The notes under the pieces are model-generated. The model ran no database searches and was not told the origin of the DNA. It saw only the letters and a list, made by a program, of their open reading frames with translations. From contig CAMNJD010000378.1 of NCBI GenBank assembly GCA_946540705.1, positions 1 to 8,118 on the forward strand: 8,118 nucleotides of DNA, in the 5' to 3' direction. The translations under genes were made by a program, and so were the position numbers. Shown in pieces: positions 1-5,647 of the stretch. Source of the stretch: an uncultured Ruminococcus sp. (GTDB lineage: Bacteria; Bacillota; Clostridia; Oscillospirales; Ruminococcaceae). The first letter of the stretch is position 1. Every line of letters begins with the position of its first letter.

Positions 1-1740
1 GGTGCCGATCACAACCGATGCGATGAACGGCAGCGAGGTGCCGGTGAAATACGCTGCACCGAGGTTCATAAAGATTGCGAGTTCAATGACTGCCACCAGA
101 ATGACCGGCAGCGTCACGGATTTGAAGTTCAGCGCGATAATCAGGAAGATGACCGCGATCGACAGAATGCTGACGACCTGAAAATCGCGGTTTGTGATCT
201 CAATGAGATCCTTTGTCGCAGGAGCTTCACCGATCAGCATACCGTCCGTGTCGTATTTATGTACGATTTTGTTCAGCGATTCGATCTGTGCATTGACTTC
301 ATCGGTCGCGACCTTGTACTCCGAACCGATCAGCATGAGCTGCCAGTCGTCACTCTTGAGAATGCTTTTCAGCGAATCCGGAATAAACGCATCCGGGATT
401 GCCGGCCCGACAAGTGTATTATAACCGAGCGTGAACTGTACACCGTCAACCGCTTTCATTTCGTTCATCATCTGTGCTGCGTCCTTTGAAGACATCGACG
501 CATCGACCAGCAGCATATGTGTACTGTTCATGTTGTATTCCTCGGTCAGCTTTGCATTCGCGACAACGCTGTCAAGCTCAGCGGGCAGTGTGCTGTCGAG
601 ATTATAGTAGACATCGTAATTCTTGTAGCCGAAGAAAGCCGGGATCAGCAGCGCGATCGCTGCGGTGATGAACACATACGAATGATTGACAATGAAATTC
701 GAGAGCTTTTCAAAATGCGGGAGAATGATCTTGTGAGAAGTTTTTGTGATTGCTTTCTCGAAGAACAGAATCATCGCAGGAAGTACCGTCACACAGGAGA
801 TCACGCCGAAGATAACACCCTTCGCCATAACAATACCGAGGTCAAGACCCAGCGTAAAGCTCATAAAGCACATCGCCAGAAATCCTGCAACAGTTGTAAA
901 TGAGCTGCTGATGACCGAACCGACCGTATTGGCGATCGCATGCGCCATCGCTTCACCCCGATCGTCCGGGTATTTCAAAAGCTGTTCCTTGTAGCTGTGC
1001 CAGAGAAAGATCGAATAATCCATCGTAACGCCGAGCTGAAGCACCATTGCCAGTGCCTGCGTCACAAACGAAATCTGACCGAAGAAGAAGTTTGTACCGA
1101 GATTCCAGACCACCGCAAAACCGATCGACAGCATGAAAAACAGCGGAATCAGGAACGAATCCATTGTCAGCAGAAGCACTATCGTCGTCAGAACTACCGC
1201 GATGACTGCATAGATCAGTGTCTCGCGCTCTGTCAGATGCTTCATATCAGCAGTGACTGCGGACATGCCGCTGATAAAGCATTGCTTTGAAGTGATCCTG
1301 CGCATCGTGTCGATCGCATCCAGCGTTTCATCTGCGGATGTACTGCCGCTGAAGAACACGGCGATCATTGTAGTATCGCCCTTGTTCAGGAAATTGTTGA
1401 TTTTGTCAGGGAGCATTTCCTTCGGAATGCGAAGATCGGTCAGTGACTCATAGCAAAGCACTTCTGCCACGCCGTCGATCTTTCCGATCTCATCCGCAGT
1501 TTTGCGGACATCCTTTTCCGGCATGCCGTCGAGCATCACAAAGGAAAAGCCGCCTTTGCCGAATTCATCAATCAGAATATCCTGCCCGACCATAGTGTTG
1601 ATATCCTTCGGAAGATAGGACAGGATATCGTAATTGACCCGTGTATGCAGATAACCGATTGCAGAGGGGAACAGCAGCAGAATACTGAGAATCAGCACCA
1701 GCGCTCTGTGCTTGGCAATCCATTCGCCGAATTTAATCAT
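1..1740 (-). CDS. MMPL-family RND exporter (YdfJ/HAE3-like), C-terminal part outside the window
   Basis: Proton-driven RND-superfamily membrane transporter of the MMPL type; substrate unknown (in this family lipids, hydrophobic drugs or peptides). The reading frame is open for 580 codons from ATG 1740 to the left edge. Seen: one N-terminal membrane helix (about residues 13-31), an extracytoplasmic domain (about 32-172), a block of helices (about 174-328), another helix near 353-370, a second extracytoplasmic domain (about 371-520), then the start of the second helix block. Residues 236-242 read LGVTMDY; the D241-Y242 pair matches the conserved Asp-Tyr proton-relay pair of MMPL proteins. The frame stops at ASVVIGT, just before where the second such motif is expected. 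The start is supported by a GAAGGAGA ribosome binding site (1749-1756) inside the upstream gene, which it overlaps by 8 nt, so translational coupling is likely. Family call is firm; substrate is not inferable. Confidence 0.93.
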   Translation of the reverse strand, partial: MIKFGEWIAKHRALVLILSILLLFPSAIGYLHTRVNYDILSYLPKDINTMVGQDILIDEFGKGGFSFVMLDGMPEKDVRKTADEIGKIDGVAEVLCYESLTDLRIPKEMLPDKINNFLNKGDTTMIAVFFSGSTSADETLDAIDTMRRITSKQCFISGMSAVTADMKHLTERETLIYAVIAVVLTTIVLLLTMDSFLIPLFFMLSIGFAVVWNLGTNFFFGQISFVTQALAMVLQLGVTMDYSIFLWHSYKEQLLKYPDDRGEAMAHAIANTVGSVISSSFTTVAGFLAMCFMSFTLGLDLGIVMAKGVIFGVISCVTVLPAMILFFEKAITKTSHKIILPHFEKLSNFIVNHSYVFITAAIALLIPAFFGYKNYDVYYNLDSTLPAELDSVVANAKLTEEYNMNSTHMLLVDASMSSKDAAQMMNEMKAVDGVQFTLGYNTLVGPAIPDAFIPDSLKSILKSDDWQLMLIGSEYKVATDEVNAQIESLNKIVHKYDTDGMLIGEAPATKDLIEITNRDFQVVSILSIAVIFLIIALNFKSVTLPVILVAVIELAIFMNLGAAYFTGTSLPFIASVVIGT

Positions 1741-2353
1741 AATGTATGTCTCCTTCCTCAGAGTGAACCTCGATCACATCCGGAACCTGATTCCGGATGA
1801 TCTTGACGGTCATCAGCACCGTCAGCAGATTCAGGATGCCCTCAGCCAGCAGCACGCCGCCGAACAGCCGCATCAGCAGGGAAACACTGGCAGACGGCCG
1901 CAGCATCAGCAGAATGCCGACTGCACCGGACAGAACCGCGGCTGCCAGAATGACCCACCATTTTCTGAGGCCGAATTCCCGTGCGTCATGCGCGGTCTGC
2001 AGCTTCAGCAGGCTGTCCGCCGTGACATAAAGACCAGTCACGACGCAGAGAAAATGCAGCAGGTTTTCCGGCTTTGTGAGAATCACAATGCCAAGCACCA
2101 TCAGCAGGATTCCGAATGCAAGATCATACTGAAATGCCAGCCGGTAAAGATCCTTTGAGTAATAGCCGATGATCTTGATGACACCGAAGACCAGCAGGAG
2201 CGTTCCGGCAAAGTTTCCGATCATTGCAGTGCTGATGTCCGGACGAAACAGCAGCAGCAGACCCAGCAGACTGAGGATCAGTGAAACCACAATATATCCG
2301 GTCTTAGCCGTTTGCATCGGAACGACCGAACGAACTCTTCTCACTGTCTGCAT
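1733..2353 (-). CDS. DUF308/HdeD-like small membrane protein, 206 aa
   Basis: Polytopic membrane protein made of three repeated two-helix units, the architecture of the DUF308/HdeD family (E. coli HdeD is linked to acid resistance; most members are uncharacterised). Helices are predicted by eye at about 20-36, 43-63, 76-92, 98-116, 132-151 and 157-183. Each first helix ends in a similar turn, LLFRPDIS, ILTKPENL and LMLRPSAS, followed by a Gly-rich second helix. The C-terminal tail is acidic. The start chosen is ATG 2353, because a sigma-A promoter (2385-2413) lies over the longer TTG-initiated version (226 aa from 2413) and an AAAGGA site (2364-2369) sits 10 nt before ATG 2353. It is the first gene of an operon with the MMPL exporter (overlap ATGATTAA), so it may be an accessory or stress partner of that pump; that role is inference. 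Confidence 0.85.
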   Translation of the reverse strand: MQTVRRVRSVVPMQTAKTGYIVVSLILSLLGLLLLFRPDISTAMIGNFAGTLLLVFGVIKIIGYYSKDLYRLAFQYDLAFGILLMVLGIVILTKPENLLHFLCVVTGLYVTADSLLKLQTAHDAREFGLRKWWVILAAAVLSGAVGILLMLRPSASVSLLMRLFGGVLLAEGILNLLTVLMTVKIIRNQVPDVIEVHSEEGDIHYD

Positions 2354-2384
2354 AATCGTCACATCCTTTCCTTTTTCTGCTTCT

Positions 2385-2413
2385 ATCATACTCGCTTTCG
2401 GATATTTTTTCAA
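2385..2413 (-). promoter_or_regulatory. Sigma-A promoter of the DUF308-MMPL operon
   Basis: On the minus strand, -35 TTGAAA (2413-2408), a spacer of exactly 17 bp, and -10 TATGAT (2390-2385). Transcription would start near 2378, giving a leader of about 25 nt before ATG 2353. The -35 box coincides with an in-frame TTG that could be taken as a start codon, so this promoter argues against the longer protein. Repeats just upstream (2415-2495) may be binding sites. Confidence 0.8.
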
Positions 2414-2414
2414 C

Positions 2415-2495
2415 AGGCAAACAGATGCATGCTGTCTGATTTTCAGTCAGGCGATTGCGATTGCACAAAAATTAGGCAAACCGGCGCAGATGCAC
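2415..2495. repeat. Two copies of a composite motif upstream of the exporter promoter
   Basis: AGGCAAAC followed by CAGATGCA occurs twice in the same order: at 2415-2429 (the two halves share one base) and at 2474-2494 (separated by 5 bases). Between them lies an imperfect inverted repeat, CTGTCTGA / TCAGTCAG (2432-2450, 3-nt loop, one mismatch). A 10-base repeat TGCACAAAAA (2462-2471 and 2491-2500) is also present. The first copy abuts the -35 box of the DUF308-MMPL promoter, a position fit for an activator or repressor. No protein can be assigned to it. Confidence 0.45.
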
Positions 2496-2496
2496 A

Positions 2497-2534
2497 AAAA
2501 GCAGCGGACTGTACAGGAACAGTCCGCTGCTTTT
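2497..2534 (-). terminator. Rho-independent terminator after the TetR gene
   Basis: Perfect 16-bp inverted repeat: AAAAGCAGCGGACTGT (2497-2512), a 6-nt loop (2513-2518) and its exact complement (2519-2534). On the minus strand the stem ends in TTTTT, 14 bases beyond the TetR stop codon. The A/T-flanked symmetry means it could also stop plus-strand transcripts. It separates tetR from the downstream DUF308-MMPL operon, which has its own promoter. Confidence 0.92.
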
Positions 2535-2547
2535 GAAAATATACTGT

Positions 2548-3114
2548 TCAGTTTTCCTGCTGCCGGATACAACGTTTGATGACTTCCTCCGTCGTCCCCT
2601 TTTGCAGCTCGCACAGGCGCTTGATATCCTGCTGAACATCAGAGTGCATCCCTGTCCGGATCCATTCGGTCGTCATACCGAAGCAGGCGCACTTGTAAAA
2701 CTGGATCAGGATCCGCCGGTCGTTTTCGTTGATCGGTGTATCTGCCAGAATGGTGTCTGTATAGGCCGTTACGACCGCCTCCGCAACCTGCCAGAGATAA
2801 TACTCATACAGCTCCCGGTTGACAGAATTATAGATGTGCATGATCGCGCGCTTATTCTGCCGTGCAAACTGCATGACAGCAATCAGGCAGTCCTCAATCG
2901 TATCAACAGAAGGGTGCTCCGCAATGATCTGTTTGGCCTCCTCCATGATGATCTCCTCAAGCAGCGTCGGGATATCCGCAAAGTGATAGTAAAATGAATT
3001 CCGGTTGATACCGCAGTCCTCGACGATATCGCGGACGGTGATCTGTTTGAGCGGCCGGTCATTGAGCAGCTTAATAAACGTCTGTTTAATCGCAGTTTTA
3101 GTAAAATTCGGCAT
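2548..3114 (-). CDS. TetR/AcrR-family transcriptional regulator, 188 aa
   Basis: DNA-binding regulator of the TetR fold. The N-terminal helix-turn-helix spans about residues 24-52: ITVRDIVEDCGINRNSFYYHF is the family signature, with the recognition helix at about 36-43. The remainder (about 55-188) is an all-helical ligand/dimerisation domain rich in aromatic and Cys residues (YKCACFGMTTEW) and resembles the C-terminal domain found in many clostridial DhaS-like TetR proteins. Length is typical. ATG 3114 is preceded by AGGAG (3123-3127) at 8-nt spacing and a strong promoter (3138-3166). It lies between two exporter operons: a DUF308-MMPL operon downstream on the same strand and a divergent ABC exporter. 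Local control of one or both is the usual arrangement and is inferred. The ligand is unknown. Confidence 0.93.
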   Translation of the reverse strand: MPNFTKTAIKQTFIKLLNDRPLKQITVRDIVEDCGINRNSFYYHFADIPTLLEEIIMEEAKQIIAEHPSVDTIEDCLIAVMQFARQNKRAIMHIYNSVNRELYEYYLWQVAEAVVTAYTDTILADTPINENDRRILIQFYKCACFGMTTEWIRTGMHSDVQQDIKRLCELQKGTTEEVIKRCIRQQEN

Positions 3115-3137
3115 ATCGGGTACTCCTCTCTGTCTTG

Positions 3138-3166
3138 ATTATACCACAATTTCTCGAAAAATGCAA
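3138..3166 (-). promoter_or_regulatory. Promoter of the TetR gene, extended -10 type
   Basis: Minus strand: -35 TTGCAT (3166-3161), 17-bp spacer, -10 TATAAT (3143-3138) preceded by TGG, which makes an extended -10 element. The predicted start is near 3131, leaving a very short leader with the ribosome binding site. The spacer contains the small inverted repeat TTTC-GA-GAAA (3149-3158), a possible but weak operator for autoregulation. Confidence 0.85.
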
Positions 3167-3219
3167 GTATCCTATTCACGGAGTCATCCAGAAAAACGCA
3201 AAATATTCAACAATAATAA

Positions 3220-3235
3220 CTGCGTTGTAATGCAG
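3220..3235. promoter_or_regulatory. Candidate operator in the divergent tetR / ABC region
   Basis: CTGCGTTGTAATGCAG is a 16-bp near-palindrome (7-bp arms, 2-bp centre, one mismatch). It lies between the two divergent promoters: 53 bp upstream of the tetR -35 box and 37 bp upstream of the ABC -35 box. Size and symmetry suit a TetR-type dimer. No binding evidence exists beyond the symmetry. Confidence 0.4.
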
Positions 3236-3267
3236 AAATAGCACGGTATTGTGATAAATCAGCATGT

Positions 3268-3317
3268 CCGGATTGACAAAGTCCGCCAATTATGCTATAC
3301 TGATTGCGTGAATCCGG
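3268..3317. repeat. Inverted repeat bracketing the ABC operon promoter
   Basis: CCGGATTGAC (3268-3277) and GTGAATCCGG (3308-3317) are inverted copies matching at 9 of 10 positions. Their centres are 40 bp apart, about four helical turns, with one copy over the -35 box and the other over the expected transcription start. This layout would suit two regulator dimers or a looped repressor. An RNA hairpin is not possible because the left arm lies upstream of the start. Confidence 0.4.
3273..3301 (+). promoter_or_regulatory. Sigma-A promoter of the ABC exporter operon
   Basis: -35 TTGACA (3273-3278, perfect consensus), 17-bp spacer, -10 TATACT (3296-3301). The start is expected near 3308, giving a leader of about 50 nt. 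It is bracketed by inverted copies of CCGGATTnAC (3268-3277 and complement at 3308-3317), suggesting that this strong promoter is controlled. Confidence 0.88.
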
Positions 3318-3341
3318 CAAACGCCATTCCGATACCAATAT

Positions 3342-3348
3342 AAGGAGG
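3342..3348 (+). promoter_or_regulatory. Ribosome binding site that fixes a TTG start for the ABC ATPase
   Basis: AAGGAGG, 9 nt before TTG 3358-3360. The longer in-frame TTG start at 3304 lies before the predicted transcription start (about 3308), so it cannot be used from this promoter. Confidence 0.85.
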
Positions 3349-3357
3349 AACGTCACA

Positions 3358-4251
3358 TTGGATTATGTATTACAAACCACAGAACTGACCAGATATTTTG
3401 GCAAAAAGGCTGCTGTAGACAAGGTCAGCATGCATATCGCGAAGGGCGATATCTACGGCTTTATCGGCAAAAACGGCGCCGGTAAAACAACCGCGATGAA
3501 AATGGTGCTAGGCATGATCTTCCCGAGCAGCGGCACAATGGAGCTATTCGGCAAGCCAGCCGGAAACGCAGCCAGAAGGCGTATCGGCTCATTGATCGAA
3601 GCACCGGGTCTTTACAAGCAATGCACAGCCTACGAGAATATGAAGCGCTATTCGATCCTTGCAGGCGGCAGCGATCAGGATATCAAGAACATCCTGGAGC
3701 TGGTGAGCCTTCAGAATACCGGAAAGAAAAAGGCAGGCGCTTTCTCCCTCGGCATGAAGCAGCGTCTCGGCATTGCGCTGGCTCTTCTGGGCAATCCCGA
3801 TCTGCTTGTCCTCGATGAGCCGGTCAACGGCCTGGATCCTGCCGGTATCAAGGACGTTCGTGATACGATCCTTCGCATCAATCAGGAGCGCGGCGTCACG
3901 GTTCTGATCTCCAGCCACCTGCTCGGTGAGCTTGCGAAGATCTCTACCCGCTACGGCATCATCAACAACGGCGTGCTCGTGGAGGAAATTTCAGCTAAGG
4001 AGCTCGAAGCGCAGTTCCGGCAGAATATGATTATCAAATGCAGAAAGCCGCAGGTCGCTGCCGGCATTCTTCAGCAGAGATTCGATGTCGAATCCCCTGA
4101 GATCAGCGGAGAAAGCATAACGATTTACTCCGCACTGAACCGCGCTGAGGAGATCCTGACGGCACTGGTGCAGGCTGATGCAGGTGTCTACGATCTTCAT
4201 ACCTCCGAAGCAGACATGGAGGACTATTTCATCGAAAGGATCGGGCGATAA
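3358..4251 (+). CDS. ABC exporter ATP-binding protein, bacitracin/lantibiotic-immunity type (BcrA/LanF-like)
   Basis: ATPase subunit, 297 aa from the TTG start, that powers export with the permease encoded next. Motifs in order: Walker A GKNGAGKTT (37-45), signature FSLGMKQRL (129-137), Walker B LLVLDEP (149-155), D-loop NGLDP (157-161) and H-loop SSH (185-187). At the Q-loop position the sequence reads SLIEAPGLY, with Glu81 where most ABC ATPases have Gln; this 'E-loop' is known from LanF lantibiotic-immunity ATPases and related BcrA proteins. The C-terminal region (about 215-297) is the extra domain seen in BcrA-like proteins. The stop overlaps the permease ATG by one base (TAATG). Likely role: removing a membrane-active peptide or cell-wall antibiotic. 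The substrate is inferred only at class level. No two-component system lies beside it; a divergent TetR does. Confidence 0.92.
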   Translation: MDYVLQTTELTRYFGKKAAVDKVSMHIAKGDIYGFIGKNGAGKTTAMKMVLGMIFPSSGTMELFGKPAGNAARRRIGSLIEAPGLYKQCTAYENMKRYSILAGGSDQDIKNILELVSLQNTGKKKAGAFSLGMKQRLGIALALLGNPDLLVLDEPVNGLDPAGIKDVRDTILRINQERGVTVLISSHLLGELAKISTRYGIINNGVLVEEISAKELEAQFRQNMIIKCRKPQVAAGILQQRFDVESPEISGESITIYSALNRAEEILTALVQADAGVYDLHTSEADMEDYFIERIGR

Positions 4252-4985
4252 TGAGAAAACTGATTAAATACGAATTACACAAGCTCTTCCGTCAAAGAAG
4301 CTTTTATATCTGCGGATCTGTCATCATTCTGCTCCCGCTGATCTTTCTTCTCATTACGAGATTCGCTTCCGGATTCAGCCATGCCGAAATCACCGGCTGG
4401 GACGGTGCTACGTCTGCAATGAGCAACGGCAATTTCATTATGATCATGGGTATTTTCATTTCACTTTATATCTGCGAAGACTTCGATCAAGGTATTCTGA
4501 AAAACATCTTTTCCAAAGGCTACAGCAGAGGCCGTGTCTATGCAGCAAAGTATTTGATCACGCTCTTTGCCGTCGGACTGATTTTTCTGACTGACATGCT
4601 GGTTTCATTCATCGTTGCGACAGTATTCTGGGGCACGGGCAGCATGGGAGACAGCCTGGAGACGATCCTCTGTCAGGGCGTTGTGATTGTCTGCTACCAT
4701 GCTTTCTTCAGCGCACTTTCCTTTATTATCGGCAAAACCGGCGGTTCGATCACACTCGGAATCATCATTCCGATGATGATGGAACTTGTCCTGATGCTGG
4801 CTGACGGCCTGTTGAAATTAAAGGATTTCCGAATTGCTGACTACTGGATCGAAACGCTCCAAATGACTGCAACGGATCCGGAGCTGTCCATGAAAAAGCA
4901 TATCACGGCATGTGCCCTGATGCTGGTCTATACGGTTGTGTTCTATCTCCTCGGCCTGTTCTTCCACCGCAGAAAAGAAGTCTGA
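4251..4985 (+). CDS. ABC-2-type permease of the BcrB/lantibiotic-immunity kind, 244 aa
   Basis: Membrane subunit of the exporter, partner of the preceding ATPase. About six membrane helices are visible (roughly 17-37, 60-75, 100-126, 138-160, 164-187 and 217-238), with a basic N-terminus (MRKLIKYELHKLFRQ) and a basic C-terminal tail (HRRKEV). The segment EDFDQGILKNIFSKGYSR (76-93) after the second helix is the cytosolic coupling motif typical of ABC-2 permeases. ATG 4251 shares one base with the ATPase stop codon, and GAAAGGA (4234-4240) lies 10 nt before it. Lantibiotic-immunity systems often have two permeases (LanE, LanG); only one is present, closer to the BcrAB layout, so it probably acts as a homodimer. 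A terminator follows directly. Confidence 0.88.
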   Translation: MRKLIKYELHKLFRQRSFYICGSVIILLPLIFLLITRFASGFSHAEITGWDGATSAMSNGNFIMIMGIFISLYICEDFDQGILKNIFSKGYSRGRVYAAKYLITLFAVGLIFLTDMLVSFIVATVFWGTGSMGDSLETILCQGVVIVCYHAFFSALSFIIGKTGGSITLGIIIPMMMELVLMLADGLLKLKDFRIADYWIETLQMTATDPELSMKKHITACALMLVYTVVFYLLGLFFHRRKEV

Positions 4986-5000
4986 TATCTTCATTCAGAG

Positions 5001-5031
5001 AAGCGCTCCGGTTCACTTCCGGGGCGCTTTT
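5001..5031 (+). terminator. Terminator of the ABC exporter operon
   Basis: Stem AAGCGCTCCGG (5001-5011) with CCGGGGCGCTT (5019-5029), 11 bp with one G-U pair, 7-nt loop, ending in TTTT (5028-5031). It lies 15 nt after the permease stop. The T run is short, but the GC-rich stem is strong. Confidence 0.82.
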
Positions 5032-5071
5032 CAGCGTCAGCACCACGCTTTTGTGTGATATTGCCATAATT

Positions 5072-5089
5072 CAATTAGCATGATAATTG
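5072..5089. promoter_or_regulatory. Palindromic site upstream of the tsaE promoter
   Basis: CAATTAGCATGATAATTG: 6-bp perfect arms around GCATGA, whose central CATG is also symmetric, so 16 of 18 positions are palindromic. It is 33 bp upstream of the tsaE -35 box, in AT-rich DNA. It could be an operator for an unknown dimeric regulator. TTGCCA (5061-5066) and TAATTG (5084-5089) at 17-bp spacing might form a weak second promoter. Confidence 0.35.
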
Positions 5090-5122
5090 TATATCTGTCG
5101 GGAATCATGTGACCGGGAGCCC

Positions 5123-5151
5123 TTGATTTTTCTGCGTGCATCTGCTATAAT
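5123..5151 (+). promoter_or_regulatory. Sigma-A promoter of tsaE-tsaB
   Basis: -35 TTGATT (5123-5128), 17-bp spacer, -10 TATAAT (5146-5151). Start expected near 5158, with a leader of about 43 nt to tsaE. No terminator is evident up to rpiB, so readthrough into that gene is possible. Confidence 0.85.
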
Positions 5152-5200
5152 ATAGGTATATTCAACAATCCAGAATGATTCACGGAGGATCATTGAATCC

Positions 5201-5647
5201 ATGCTGACATTCCATTCCAACTCCCCTGCCCAGACGCATGCGCTGGCAAGAGCGCTCGGCCGCCGGCTCAGGAAAGGCACCTGCATTGCTTTCTTCGGCG
5301 GACTCGGTGCCGGAAAAACGACCTTTACCCGCGGACTTGCTGAAGGCCTCGGACTGCCCGACCTGGTCAGCTCTCCGACCTTTGCGCTGGTGAATGAATA
5401 CCATGCGCCGGGCTGCGTATCTGTTTACCATTTCGACATGTACCGTGTCACCTCAGCAGAAGCCCTCGAAACGACAGGCTTCTGGGATTATCCCGCTGAG
5501 GACAGCATCTTTGTGATCGAATGGGCGGAAAATATTGCGGAAGAACTCCCTGAAAACGCCCTGCGCATTACGATCACCGGCAGCGGAGAGCAGCCGCGCA
5601 CCATTTCGATAGAAGGAGATGACAGCCTTGCTGATCTTATCGGTTGA
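5201..5647 (+). CDS. tsaE: tRNA t6A37 biosynthesis ATPase TsaE, 148 aa
   Basis: Cytosolic P-loop ATPase that works with the TsaB-TsaD complex in making N6-threonylcarbamoyladenosine at position 37 of ANN-decoding tRNAs; it is thought to reset the complex between cycles. Seen: Walker A GGLGAGKTT (33-41), the TsaE-specific SSPTFALVNEY (57-67), HFDMYR (77-82) and VIEWAEN (105-111), all in family order and at normal length. ATG 5201 follows GGAGGA (5184-5189) at a slightly long spacing of about 11 nt; no better in-frame start is visible. The 3' end overlaps tsaB, whose ribosome binding site lies inside tsaE. First gene after the 5123-5151 promoter. Confidence 0.97.
   Translation: MLTFHSNSPAQTHALARALGRRLRKGTCIAFFGGLGAGKTTFTRGLAEGLGLPDLVSSPTFALVNEYHAPGCVSVYHFDMYRVTSAEALETTGFWDYPAEDSIFVIEWAENIAEELPENALRITITGSGEQPRTISIEGDDSLADLIG
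5613..5618 (+). promoter_or_regulatory. Ribosome binding site that fixes a TTG start for tsaB
   Basis: AAGGAG ends directly against ATG 5619, too close for that codon to be used, but lies 9 nt before TTG 5628. The TTG start also gives an N-terminus (MLILSVDTS) that begins at the first beta strand, as TsaB proteins normally do. Confidence 0.8.

Noticed and set aside
517..903. 128-aa open frame on the plus strand opposite the MMPL gene
   Set aside because: It lies antisense to a well-supported MMPL coding frame, has a Cys/His/Arg-rich composition typical of antisense translation, and has no family motifs.
1712..2158. 148-aa plus-strand frame rich in His and Gln opposite the DUF308 gene
   Set aside because: The His/Gln-rich composition results from reading membrane-helix codons antisense; the minus-strand frame has the family repeat structure.
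2451..2462. Tandem GCGATT GCGATT as a possible short repeat array
   Set aside because: Only two 6-bp units with no spacer structure; it does not resemble a CRISPR or iteron array.
2883..3179. 98-aa minus-strand frame overlapping the start of the TetR gene in another frame
   Set aside because: Arg/Ser-rich shadow of the TetR helix-turn-helix region; its start would lie upstream of the tetR promoter.
5136..5145. GTGCATCTGC in the tsaE promoter spacer also occurs (minus strand) at 2486-2495 near the exporter promoter
   Set aside because: A shared 10-mer between two places in an 8-kb window is expected many times by chance when both strands are compared; there is no further similarity around it.
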